In this document: piece by piece, positions 54,101-61,404 of the stretch
Layout: each line of letters starts with the position of its first letter
Numbering within the stretch: the stretch's first letter is position 1
Assembly (NCBI RefSeq): GCF_000243735.2
Contig: NZ_AHMP02000001.1
Coordinates: 273,001-337,000 of the forward strand
DNA length: 64,000 nucleotides
From: Leptospira kmetyi serovar Malaysia str. Bejo-Iso9
Lineage (GTDB): Bacteria; Spirochaetota; Leptospiria; Leptospirales; Leptospiraceae
Direction of reading: 5' to 3'
Notes under the pieces: generated by a model
The model's database searches: none
What the model saw: only the letters and a program-made list of their open reading frames with translations
Told to the model about the DNA's origin: nothing
Translations under genes and position numbers: made by a program

Positions 54101-57100
54101 GGAACGAAAAATTCTTCCTTGAATTTTATGAATCGTTTGTTTTTGGTCCGTGATCAGAATTCTTTTGTCCGTCACAAAACGAATCCGATCGCCTACTTGA
54201 ATCGCGGGCGTCTCCGATTTATTTTTAATCCAGGAAAGCTGACCGATTACTTCCGCTTCCGCTTGAGAAACGATTTCGATACTTCGTTCGACCGCATCCG
54301 TATCGAAACTCAAAGAGTTCCCTTTTTCTCCTCTGAGTAAGAATCCGGTTTCAAATCCCGCGATTTCGATTTCTCCGTTCCACATTTTTCCCGAGACATA
54401 GAGGACGGTTGCATCGTCCATCTTTTCCACGCGGGAGATTTTGGATTTGGAAACTACGGAATCTCCGGCCTTTAAGTCTGCGGCCTCCGGCTTCCAGTGA
54501 AATTCCTGCGAAAGATGTAACAGACGGAATAAATCCGAAGCGGTATATGCAAACAGAGGTAACACCGTACTCTCCCAGGAAAATACGACGCCCATCGATA
54601 AGGGAGAAAGACTCGGCTGATCGTCGGAAAGATCTTTCCGAAAATAATCCTGAGTCGCCTTTCTAAAACGTATGATCGATTCCTCGGTTAAAAGAATTCG
54701 AGTCGTCCATTCCTTTTGAAAATCCTCGGAACGCTCCAAGGATTTGTAAGAATTGATCACATCGGGAATGTTTTTAACTTTCCAAACCTGAGCGTAAAAG
54801 TTTCGGATTTCGGAAGTGAAAAAATTTTTATCTTCCGATACGATACAATCCGGACTTTCACCGGCGATAAAACGTCTTCGAAACGGAACGGAATTCTTTT
54901 CGCCCGGATGATCGAAGAAGAGAATCAGTTCCGCGGAATTATGATTCAACAACTGCAAAGACGCGGCGATATTCTTTCCGTCTTCCTTATAAGAACAGAT
55001 CTGAACGAACTCTCCGGCGGCTCCCTTTTCCCAACTGAACTTGCGAGATAATCTTGGAGAAAACCAAGTCCTCAAATCCGATCCGTTCCCGCCCAATCGA
55101 TCGCTCGCCAATAAAAGAGAAAGAAGCCCATCTCCTTGATTAGACAAGTATTGGATCCAACTTTTATCATCGATCGTATCCGCGGATGGAATCGAAACTT
55201 CCGTGATATTTTCGGAACCGGAAAGTATGATTTCTTCCGGAAGATTCGAATTCGGTAATGAAACAAATTCTTTCCAAGAAATATTCCCGTTTGAATTCCG
55301 CTCCGTTTTGGAGCCGTCAACGAATTCCTTTAAGATTCGTGCGACGGGTTCATTCACTTTTTCTAATCCTTGCACGGCTCTCGGCCCCGGGATCCAAGCA
55401 CAGGCGTTCGGATCCATTCCCACACAATGAGAATACCAAAGAGAATCGGATTTGATCCAACGAACCAAATCTTCGTCGAGCACCGGAACGAAATTCACAG
55501 GTTTGCCCGGACGTTTGCAAACTTCCAAGAAAAAATCCCGATCTTCGGGTAAGAGCAGGAGCCGGTCGCCGATCGGATAACGTTCCTTCCAGAGTTTCAG
55601 AAACACATTCTGATTATCTAATACGTTTGATTCTTCCAGAATCGAGTTCTCCTCCGTTTCGGAAGGAAGCATTCTCCCTTCGAATCCGAGAATCAAATCC
55701 TCCAATCTGGTTCTATAGCTCCGATCGATAAAGGGATGATCCGGCCATTCTCCTTCGCCCCATTGCAGTTTCTCTCCCGGACAGACGAGAGAAACGAATC
55801 TTTCCAATACCTGCGTATAACTGAGAGAGGCAAGATCGCCGAAAAACGGCTTTGCGGTCCGATCCAAAAGAGAGATCAGCTCTTCTTTTTTTTCCGATAC
55901 GTTCTTTCTCGCCTCCGAAGGTTCCTTACCCTTCGTAATTTTTTCGGCGAGATCCGAAAGTTTTGTCCAAGTGTTCGACGCGTAGTAGATATCCGCTCCC
56001 AATCCCGACCTGCCGGAGATCACTCCGCCGACTTCCTTTCCGTCCTTTGTTTTTTTCCAATCGACGTCTCCGGCAAGTTTCACCAATTCTTCCTTGATCG
56101 GAAGCGAAGTCTTACATTCCAAAGCGGCCATCAGCCTTGTTCCTAAAAATACGGCGTCGACGGGCATTATGATTTTCGGGTTCCATTCTCCCGATAACCA
56201 AAGCGCGGAATCTTTCGGAGATCCGATTCCTCCCCCCACAGCAAGAACGATATTGGATCGTTTTCTAATTTCTTCGTATGTCGCGGAAATCAATTCCTCC
56301 AAATCCTCCCAACTATGATGTCCGCCTGCGGCTCCTCCCTCCACCTGCATTAGAATTTTAGAATGTGGTAATAAATCGGCGATCTTCAGTACTTTTCCGA
56401 TCTGTTCTACGGTTCCGGGTTTGAACGAATTCAGCCAGATGCCCGCGGAGTTCCATTCTTGTAAAAGACGGACCGCTTCCTCCGGCTCGGGAATACCCGC
56501 CGAGATCGTAACTCCTTCGATCGGCGCCCCTTCGGCTTTAAATTTTTTGATCAGAGGAAGATGAAGGTTCCACAGATAAGCGTCGAGATAAAGCAGATTG
56601 ATTACGATACCTTTGCCCGCCGGAAGCTCCTTCGAAATTTTTTCCATTCTTCTTCGAAAGATTTCTTCGGAAACCTGCCCGCCTCCGGCCCACTCTACAA
56701 TATAACCTTCCTTTGCGGCGGCGATGACGATATCGGGTTCGGCGGTACTGGGAGTCATTCCTCCTCCGAAAACGGGAGGACGTCCCGTCCAAAGAGAATA
56801 ACGATTCTTCGGAAATTCTTTTCCGTTGGGAAGAGTGACGAACTCCACCGCATATTCTTTCCATTCTTTCGGAAAGGAGAACGTTTTGGTTTTTACAAAA
56901 GCCTGATACCGTTCCTCTTGTGTTAGGTTGTAAATCAGTAAAGAACGTCCTTTCAAAAAAGGAGAACTGATCTTTTCTATAAAATCACCGGGACCGAACG
57001 ATAGGAGCAAATGTTTGCCATCTTTCTCCACCAGAGATGAGAGCGTAACGTTCCAATCCAAGAGATCGTTACAAACCATGGATACCAAATCAGATGCCAA

Positions 57101-58102
57101 ATCCCTATCGGATTCTCTGAGATCTTTTCCGGTTCGCGTATCATAGAGCGGTATTTCCAACTCGTAGGCTTTTGGCGAGAATCCTATCCTTTGAAAATCG
57201 ACTTGAACGTTATGCTCCACTTCGGAAAGAAACGGAGAATGGAAAGGCGTGGAGGAAGCGATGAAGTTCCAGGTTTTCACTCCTTCAAAACCGGATCTTG
57301 AAAGTTCTTCTCTGAATTTCAATAGAGCTTCCGGGGCCCCGCAGAAAACGCGGCTGTTCGGACCATTGACGAGTCCGATATGAACTTGTTCTCTGCGACT
57401 TTGAGATTGATTGAAGCGGATTAAAATTTCGGATAATGTTTCCTTAGTTTCATAAAAGTACATCTGAGCCATCGGCGAAGGCGACTCTTCCTTTTTGGCA
57501 TAACGGCGCAGAACTTCAGGATCCAATTCCATTTCAGGAAATTCGGACTGACTCTGAATCCCTAGGAAAAACAATGCGGAAAACGTTTTTTCAAAGTTGT
57601 CCAGGAAAGAAGTTTTATCAGGAGAACTCGAAAGAAGAAGCCCTGCAAAGATTCCCTGAGAATGTCCGTAAATTCCTCCGATCGCTTTTCGGATGGAATT
57701 CCAATTCTCTTCGTTGCGTGCAAAACGATATAGATTCGCTGCTTGCGCGGCGAAAACCAAAGGACCGCTGTAATAGGACGACTTCAGAATCGCTTCCGTC
57801 GGTATGGAAGACGGGTCGATGAGCCACCCACGCAGAGAAAAACCTTTTTTAAAATACCAATCCCGTCCGTCGGAACGAACCTGATCCATACAAACTTCGA
57901 TCGCTTGAAACAAACGTATAAAAAAAGGCGAAAATTCTCCTTCTTCCTCGAACAAGGCCATCAATTCCGAAAGAGGATTGCTTCCTTGCCCGGCAAACAA
58001 AACGCTCACATGAACTTCGCTTAACAATCGTTCGTTGAATACATGAATATCATTCGGTTCCATTACCCGACTTCCATTCCCTCCGACGTTTAACTCTTTC
58101 AT
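48110..58102 (-). CDS. fas: Type I fatty acid synthase, single-chain AT-ER-DH-MPT-ACP-KR-KS
   Basis: 3,330 residues from the ATG at 58102 (AAGG 8 bases before; a GTG at 58111 is the longer alternative). In order: acetyltransferase with GHSQG near 148; FMN-type enoyl reductase from about 440 ('RPPVFGGGMTPSTAEPDIVIAA', 'VLAVGGGIGSPKDSALWL'); hot-dog dehydratase near 1400 ('SGDANPIHTD'); malonyl/palmitoyl transferase with 'YVFTGQGSQSQGMG' near 1510 and GHSLG near 1610; ACP near 1980, its pantetheine Ser in 'LFGGNSSKRNQALADIG', matching the GGKS motif of fungal ACP; ketoreductase near 2380 ('KVLVTGAGPGSIAWEVV'); ketosynthase with Cys in 'VAACATGGVSLE' near 2984, and 'KHDTSTKAND' and 'TGHSKAGAAMW'. 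All catalytic residues looked for are present. The order is that of actinobacterial Fas and of joined fungal subunits. No fused transferase domain; acpS follows. Confidence 0.93.
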   Translation of the reverse strand: MKELNVGGNGSRVMEPNDIHVFNERLLSEVHVSVLFAGQGSNPLSELMALFEEEGEFSPFFIRLFQAIEVCMDQVRSDGRDWYFKKGFSLRGWLIDPSSIPTEAILKSSYYSGPLVFAAQAANLYRFARNEENWNSIRKAIGGIYGHSQGIFAGLLLSSSPDKTSFLDNFEKTFSALFFLGIQSQSEFPEMELDPEVLRRYAKKEESPSPMAQMYFYETKETLSEILIRFNQSQSRREQVHIGLVNGPNSRVFCGAPEALLKFREELSRSGFEGVKTWNFIASSTPFHSPFLSEVEHNVQVDFQRIGFSPKAYELEIPLYDTRTGKDLRESDRDLASDLVSMVCNDLLDWNVTLSSLVEKDGKHLLLSFGPGDFIEKISSPFLKGRSLLIYNLTQEERYQAFVKTKTFSFPKEWKEYAVEFVTLPNGKEFPKNRYSLWTGRPPVFGGGMTPSTAEPDIVIAAAKEGYIVEWAGGGQVSEEIFRRRMEKISKELPAGKGIVINLLYLDAYLWNLHLPLIKKFKAEGAPIEGVTISAGIPEPEEAVRLLQEWNSAGIWLNSFKPGTVEQIGKVLKIADLLPHSKILMQVEGGAAGGHHSWEDLEELISATYEEIRKRSNIVLAVGGGIGSPKDSALWLSGEWNPKIIMPVDAVFLGTRLMAALECKTSLPIKEELVKLAGDVDWKKTKDGKEVGGVISGRSGLGADIYYASNTWTKLSDLAEKITKGKEPSEARKNVSEKKEELISLLDRTAKPFFGDLASLSYTQVLERFVSLVCPGEKLQWGEGEWPDHPFIDRSYRTRLEDLILGFEGRMLPSETEENSILEESNVLDNQNVFLKLWKERYPIGDRLLLLPEDRDFFLEVCKRPGKPVNFVPVLDEDLVRWIKSDSLWYSHCVGMDPNACAWIPGPRAVQGLEKVNEPVARILKEFVDGSKTERNSNGNISWKEFVSLPNSNLPEEIILSGSENITEVSIPSADTIDDKSWIQYLSNQGDGLLSLLLASDRLGGNGSDLRTWFSPRLSRKFSWEKGAAGEFVQICSYKEDGKNIAASLQLLNHNSAELILFFDHPGEKNSVPFRRRFIAGESPDCIVSEDKNFFTSEIRNFYAQVWKVKNIPDVINSYKSLERSEDFQKEWTTRILLTEESIIRFRKATQDYFRKDLSDDQPSLSPLSMGVVFSWESTVLPLFAYTASDLFRLLHLSQEFHWKPEAADLKAGDSVVSKSKISRVEKMDDATVLYVSGKMWNGEIEIAGFETGFLLRGEKGNSLSFDTDAVERSIEIVSQAEAEVIGQLSWIKNKSETPAIQVGDRIRFVTDKRILITDQKQTIHKIQGRIFRSNSRMSEILYGSFLIDEKTSPQADSSFDRLFKVYQEADPTIPLQKKYRILSDVFQAPEDMTSYSAASGDANPIHTDIRFAKMGGWERPIVHGLWTSSQVVNRLIRYVCDGDSSRMISFREYFEGPVFPGEELKLEAYHVAQNSGDMVLEITLENRNKDVKLRANARIRPPKTAYVFTGQGSQSQGMGMKLLEEFSEAKEVWASAEKVAVSELGFSLLEVVKNNPTSIRCGGKDWVHPKGVLNLTQFTQVALVAKSLADWAILKKRGYLKVGSPFAGHSLGEFSALSAREFIHPENVFKIVFNRGLTMQSLVPRDEQGKSSYAMSVVLGNRHVGLYENKILELVEEAKQESGLHLEVVNYNIRDKQYSVTGNIQALELLEEKCKKFARGKKTTIRLEGIDVPFHSRVLISGVPEFRKTLEANIGPDLPLRDLDGRYIPNLVALPFGLSDEFLQSVFQTAGSQVASDLLKLSHKERDNNETRRLLLIELLAFQFAMPVQWIRSQEILFDRLGTRRLIDIGARGDLAGMARQTLKDKSDSSLYQVLHIEENRNEVFYEKEDVEEAVWKISIPESEEEERIDSPETQEVVSVTPTRVKSTDESARNVSESLDSPSISLERKDALFSLLALKASVRIDEILETETIDDLFGGNSSKRNQALADIGVEFKTNALEGAHEKPLKDFVKVLEERMPYEQPGPYLRSAFEEVLKKFFPPDYGRKEIFQHLKEERLLNEQGVFAFILQLPLIAREGDSLRSGKLSAIGLKARLANAKEAARWLDQAVDQFAVLKKVQIPKRSAFSNATGGGTVDSAALEALERKYFGLEGLFAKSLRDLRKRLLDDDPYSEFLIQDLKSIEEARSVLLKKADDITPAFTEKKFVSFRNSKQWAKKRILVRAAAFLRGEIREFSNEDFLYLGNHQSPEIYEIVNYWEGYLDRKAQSSSGTEKKESYLNAGRQFSNLKQWIQSKKGKPSVFVYPKVVHSPILKKGTDGSIVCEERKISKSPASVLSGNFHLETSSDFGSSFSKNEKITLEYSKILNELCESGISFSGKKVLVTGAGPGSIAWEVVKAFLSGGAEVLLTTTSYSSTRIRILRELYQKYGSQDSSLEIVPFSQGSLADIRSLTDWLGERKWNPDFLIPFAAVGEENSVSSLDDSSLVSIRVMLLGVEKLIGELGKLRKNIGEQNSKLNVILPLSPNHGIFGRDGMYAETKIGLETLFRKRYSEAADWGNSVRILGAVIGWVRGTGLMEANDLLAPVLESKTEVRTFSRSEMGLLISCLSALSASNLLPDVVKADFTGGLGNVENLGEILTKIRTDLVAQMKKNGEIQSIFQKLNVSSSFHRKIKALPKQGLRFPEVPSEETLAEFKPISNLRPQDLVCVVGYAEVGPAGSSLTRWELEKNGTFSLESCVELAWNMGYIRYQSGQNGKVWTDAKTGEAIPEWQIKEKYEKEILEHSGIRIVDHTSSGYDPTEIAVFADVVLEEDLMIPISGPEEAEEFRKADPQTTEIYNNPSTEKWFIKRKKGSVLKVKKAVGIQRRIAGQIPDGWDPEKYGIPKDLIRQVDAITVYNLYCTCEAYLRAGLDPFELFEYIHPSQAGSSVGSGMGGMKKIKRMFLDFRHGEERQHDSLQESLINVTAAWAITSYAGIYGTMQTPVAACATGGVSLELARDAILAGKAKFMIAGAFDDTLEESMIGFGDMNATANTSEMAEQGILTSEVCRPNDVRRNGFVESQGGGVVLLARGDVALRMGLPLYGLLGFAGSRTDGIQTSIPAPGVGLLSLAANSKTEVSPLQSALDSYGLKADDIGFAYKHDTSTKANDKNENNLLHKLMLTLGRTPGNNLPVVSQKALTGHSKAGAAMWQSIGVIQSLEEGILTGNRNLDDVDSDMNPYSFIAFSDESIRFGKNHWKAGMLTSLGFGHIGVLCLFLHRNFFWGILNEEEREAYIDRCRERGKYATHRYNEIRLGNGTQLYERRTHSYFEEEDEESALLDASYRSSYFVSK

Positions 58103-58207
58103 GTTTTTCACCTTTTCCTTTTATATTCAGTTAGTTTATGTTTTTATAATTTATTTAATAAGGACGATCCGTTTCAAAAGAATTACATTTGTCCTTAATT
58201 CCGAAAT
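58103..58207 (-). promoter_or_regulatory. Gap before the type I synthase, possible internal promoter
   Basis: The gap of about 100 bases is A+T-rich. On the coding strand it holds TTGAAA followed about 18 bases later by TAAATT, a plausible promoter, and a 7-bp inverted repeat (TAAGGAC at 58159-58165 with GTCCTTA at 58191-58197) flanking the -35 box. The synthase may therefore be transcribed both from this site and from the head of the operon. Confidence 0.35.
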
Positions 58208-59347
58208 TCATTGTAAAAGCATCTTTGAAATCACAACTCTTTGGATTTCGCTGGTGCCTTCGTAGATCTCCGTGATTTTCGCATCGCGATACATTCTTTC
58301 GATTTCATATTCCGTGATGAATCCGTAACCTCCGTGAATCTGAATCGCTTCCTTTGTAACGAAGGTTGCCATCTCTGAAGCGGAGACCTTACACATAGCG
58401 GACTCCATCGCATAATTGGGAACGTTGTCCTTAGCCCAAGCCGCACGATACGTAAGCATCTTGCTCTGTTCGATTCGAGTGTACATATCCGCGAGTTTGA
58501 ATTGAATCGCCTGTAGCTCGGCGATCGGTTTTCCGAATTGTCTTCTTTGTTTCGCGTAGGCAATCGAACGTTCGAAAGCGCCTTCCCCGATTCCAAGGGC
58601 TTGCGCGGCGATTCCGATCCTTCCACCGTTCAACGTTTCCATACTGATCTTGAATCCTTGATGCTCCTTACCCAAAAGATTCTCGATTGGAATCTTAACT
58701 TCATCCAAAGCGAATGCGGTCGTATAACTTCCGCGGATTCCCAACTTGCTTTCGTTTTTTAAAACGACAACGCCCTTCGAAGTAAGATCCAATAGAAAGG
58801 CGCTGACTCCTTTGTGTTTCAAATTCGTATCGGAAGACGCGAATACAATGCCGGTCCCTAAGAAAGCTCCGTTCGTAATAAAATTTTTACCTCCGTTTAA
58901 TACGAAATAATCGCCTTCCCTTCTATAAGTGGTGCTCAAACTGGAAACGTCGCTCCCGGCGTCCGGCTCCGTCAAAAGAAAGCATCCGATCTTCCTTCCA
59001 AGAGTGAGATCCGGCAGCCACCTACGTTTCTGTTCTTCCGTACCGAAACGATAAATCGGGTCGCAGGCAAGCGAAGTGTGTCCCGAAATCAAAACTCCGG
59101 TAGACGCGCATACTTTAGAAATTTCTTCTATAATGATAATATAAGAAAGGATATCCAATCCCGTTCCTTCGTATTCCAAGGGAATGTAACTCCCCAAAAA
59201 TCCCAACTCCGCGATTTTAGAAATGAGTTCCTTGGGAATAGAGTGTTCTTCGTCGATCTTGGACGCGATCGGCCGAATTTGTTGCTCCGCAAACTTACGG
59301 ACGCTTTCCCTCAACTCTACGTGCTCTTCATTCAATTCAAAATTCAT
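58208..59347 (-). CDS. Acyl-CoA dehydrogenase (short-chain/butyryl-CoA type)
   Basis: 379 residues, the usual length of butyryl-CoA dehydrogenases. Family signatures are present: 'CFLLTEPDAGSDVSSLSTTYRR' and 'GRIGIAAQALGIGEGAFERSIAYAKQRRQFGKPIAELQAIQFKLADM'. The catalytic base Glu lies in 'AKITEIYEGTSEIQRVVISKMLL' near the C-terminus. FAD enzymes of this type oxidise short acyl-CoA to the trans-2-enoyl-CoA or, with reduced partners, run in reverse. No electron-transfer flavoprotein gene is nearby. It lies between the hydroxyacyl-CoA dehydrogenase and the type I synthase on the same strand, suggesting a role in making or trimming a short acyl-CoA used with the synthase. Confidence 0.9.
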   Translation of the reverse strand: MNFELNEEHVELRESVRKFAEQQIRPIASKIDEEHSIPKELISKIAELGFLGSYIPLEYEGTGLDILSYIIIIEEISKVCASTGVLISGHTSLACDPIYRFGTEEQKRRWLPDLTLGRKIGCFLLTEPDAGSDVSSLSTTYRREGDYFVLNGGKNFITNGAFLGTGIVFASSDTNLKHKGVSAFLLDLTSKGVVVLKNESKLGIRGSYTTAFALDEVKIPIENLLGKEHQGFKISMETLNGGRIGIAAQALGIGEGAFERSIAYAKQRRQFGKPIAELQAIQFKLADMYTRIEQSKMLTYRAAWAKDNVPNYAMESAMCKVSASEMATFVTKEAIQIHGGYGFITEYEIERMYRDAKITEIYEGTSEIQRVVISKMLLQ

Positions 59348-59411
59348 AATATTATAACCTTATTTTATTCTGTTCTAATTCGTTTCCGGATTTCGGCGGG
59401 TATTTCAAATT

Positions 59412-60263
59412 TTATGCGTCCCGGTATCGATAAAATCCGATCCCGCTTTTGCGCCCGAGATGTCCCGCTTCCACCATTTTCACTAAAAGAGGACAAGGAC
59501 GATACTTAGGTTCCTTAAAACCGCCGAACAGGACGTTCATGACGGCCAAACAGGTATCCAATCCGATAAAGTCTGCAAGAGCCAAAGGCCCCATCGGTTG
59601 ATTGGTTCCGAGCTTCATTCCTTTATCGATTTCTTCCGGCTTACCTACGCCTTCGAACACAGCAAAAATCGCCTCGTTGATCATCGGTATCAATACTCGA
59701 TTTACGATAAAGGCGGGATAATCTTCTGAGACGCAGTATTCTTTTCCGAGATTCATCACGAGGTTCTTCGCGGTTTTGAAAGTGCTTTCGGATGTGTTGT
59801 GGCCTTTGATAATTTCTACGAGTTTCATCAAAGGAACCGGATTCATAAAATGGAGCCCGATGATTTGCTCCGGGCGATTGGTAACGGACGCGATTCGAGT
59901 AATGGATATCGAAGAAGTATTCGAAGCGATAATGGCCTCCTTCTTCGCGATTTGATCCAATTGGACGAATAGATCGATTTTTAATCTTTCATCTTCGCTT
60001 ACCGCTTCGATGATCACGTCGTTGTCTTTAAAGGCGCCCAGATCTTGAACAACAAGAATTCTTGAAATGGTATTTCTTATTTCCGATTCGGAAATGCTTC
60101 CCTTCTTTACAAGTTTCAGCAGGTTTTGTTCGATTCCTTTCAACGCTTTCTCGAGTTGTTGCTCCGAAATGTCGAACAACACGATTGGATAACCGGCTTG
60201 GGCAAAAGTCTGCGATATACCCGAACCCATTTGCCCCGCGCCTACAACGCCTATTCTTTCCAT
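59412..60263 (-). CDS. hbd: 3-hydroxybutyryl-CoA dehydrogenase
   Basis: 283 residues from the ATG at 60263 (GGGGA before it), the typical stand-alone Hbd length. The NAD-binding loop is 'RIGVVGAGQMGSGISQTFAQAGYPIVLFDIS'. The catalytic His lies in 'IIGLHFMNPVPLMKLVEIIKG', and the C-terminal domain has 'DYPAFIVNRVLIPMINEAIFA' and 'GPLALADFIGLDTCLAVMN'. It interconverts acetoacetyl-CoA and 3-hydroxybutyryl-CoA. As first gene of the run leading through the acyl-CoA dehydrogenase to the type I synthase, it may help provide a butyryl-type primer, although no thiolase or crotonase is present in the window. Confidence 0.88.
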   Translation of the reverse strand: MERIGVVGAGQMGSGISQTFAQAGYPIVLFDISEQQLEKALKGIEQNLLKLVKKGSISESEIRNTISRILVVQDLGAFKDNDVIIEAVSEDERLKIDLFVQLDQIAKKEAIIASNTSSISITRIASVTNRPEQIIGLHFMNPVPLMKLVEIIKGHNTSESTFKTAKNLVMNLGKEYCVSEDYPAFIVNRVLIPMINEAIFAVFEGVGKPEEIDKGMKLGTNQPMGPLALADFIGLDTCLAVMNVLFGGFKEPKYRPCPLLVKMVEAGHLGRKSGIGFYRYRDA

Positions 60264-60612
60264 TTTGTTTCCCCGCTTGCGTCGCCGCATCGACCGATGG
60301 ATGTTCCATGTTTTATCCTATCGTGATCGAGACATTCGAGTTTGAAGATTGAGAAAACGTAATGTCATTCTTGTGAAACAATTCTTCCCGCAAATTCCGA
60401 ACTTACGTTATGCAAAATCATGCAACATCCGAACGTCTAACACGATACTCGGCTTATTCGATCGCAGCTTGAACGTAACGGCTCGCGGAAAAAAATTCTT
60501 TTGTATGAATCGGCTACGTGTTTACAATTAATTTCGACCTTAAGCATTTTCGCTTTCAATCGAGAAAGGAAGATAAGATCCTGGCGTTGTATTTGAAAGA
60601 GTTTGAAGGAAA
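60264..60612. promoter_or_regulatory. Divergent control region between the fatty-acid operon and its AraC neighbour
   Basis: This gap of about 350 bases separates hbd (leftward) from an AraC gene (rightward) and contains no gene. It should hold both promoters. A direct repeat of ATGCAA at 60410-60415 and 60420-60425, one helical turn apart, is the kind of arrangement AraC proteins bind. No strong consensus promoter stands out. Confidence 0.4.
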
Positions 60613-61404
60613 ATGAAGAATTCTCTTTATATTTGGGATACACAGATCTTATATGCTGCATGGGAAGAGACGACCGCGATGCACAGCCTTTACTCCGCTT
60701 CCATCTATTTTTCCGTAGAGCGACCTTCAGAGCTTTTCTTGCCGGACGGAAGCATCATTGAATTCTCGGGCGTATTTATTCCGCCTAACACGGTCCATAG
60801 GCAAGTCGCCAAACAAACGCATATTCTAAATCTGAACATAGATCCTGATTCTCCTTTCTTTGATCGCATCGCCGGTTATACGCATAGCGGTCTTCAAGTT
60901 TTTGATTCCGGAAAGATAGAAGGTTTGAGTGAAACTCTTGCAAAGGTCTTGAAGGAAGAAACCACGGACGAAGAAGCTCTGGGTATATTACAAACTCTTA
61001 TCGATTCGGTGTTCGGGCCCATTCTTCCTCCTAAAACGGCAAAGACGTTGGACAAAAGAATCTCCACCGTTGCGAATCATCTGCGTTCCCTTGCGTTTTT
61101 GCCCCAACCCGAAGAAATTAAACTTGGTTATTTAGCAAAGCTTGTGAATCTATCGGAGGATCGTTTCCGTCATCTGTTTAAGGAAACTCTTTTTACGTCG
61201 GTTAGAAAATACATTCTTAGCTTAAGATTGAAGATAGCCGCTCGAAACATTCACCGCTGTGTAAATCTTACCGAAGTCGCACACGTAGCTGGATTTTCGG
61301 ACTCGGCTCATTTTAGCAGAACGTTTCGAGCTACCTACGGACACAGACCTTCCGTTGTTTTTAGAAATTCCAAAAGGGCGAGAATTCGATTTATCGAAAG
61401 ATAA
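60613..61404 (+). CDS. AraC-family transcriptional regulator divergent from the fatty-acid operon
   Basis: 263 residues. A cupin-like N-terminal domain ('HSLYSASIYFSVERPSELFLPDGSIIEFSGVFIPPNTVHRQV') is followed by an AraC domain at about 160-255: 'LGYLAKLVNLSEDRFRHLFKETLFTSVRKYILSLRLKIAARNI' and 'EVAHVAGFSDSAHFSRTFRATYGHRPSVVF'. It is a paralogue of the genes at 21447 and 35080. Position makes it the prime candidate regulator of the synthase operon. AGGAAA lies right before the start codon. Confidence 0.88.
   Translation: MKNSLYIWDTQILYAAWEETTAMHSLYSASIYFSVERPSELFLPDGSIIEFSGVFIPPNTVHRQVAKQTHILNLNIDPDSPFFDRIAGYTHSGLQVFDSGKIEGLSETLAKVLKEETTDEEALGILQTLIDSVFGPILPPKTAKTLDKRISTVANHLRSLAFLPQPEEIKLGYLAKLVNLSEDRFRHLFKETLFTSVRKYILSLRLKIAARNIHRCVNLTEVAHVAGFSDSAHFSRTFRATYGHRPSVVFRNSKRARIRFIER

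Noticed and set aside
48110..58102. Reading the 3,330-residue protein as a polyketide or PUFA synthase
   Set aside because: The FMN-type enoyl reductase, hot-dog dehydratase before the malonyl/palmitoyl transferase, GGxS carrier motif and C-terminal ketosynthase follow the fungal/actinobacterial FAS-I order; PUFA and polyketide synthases begin with a ketosynthase and have different carrier motifs.
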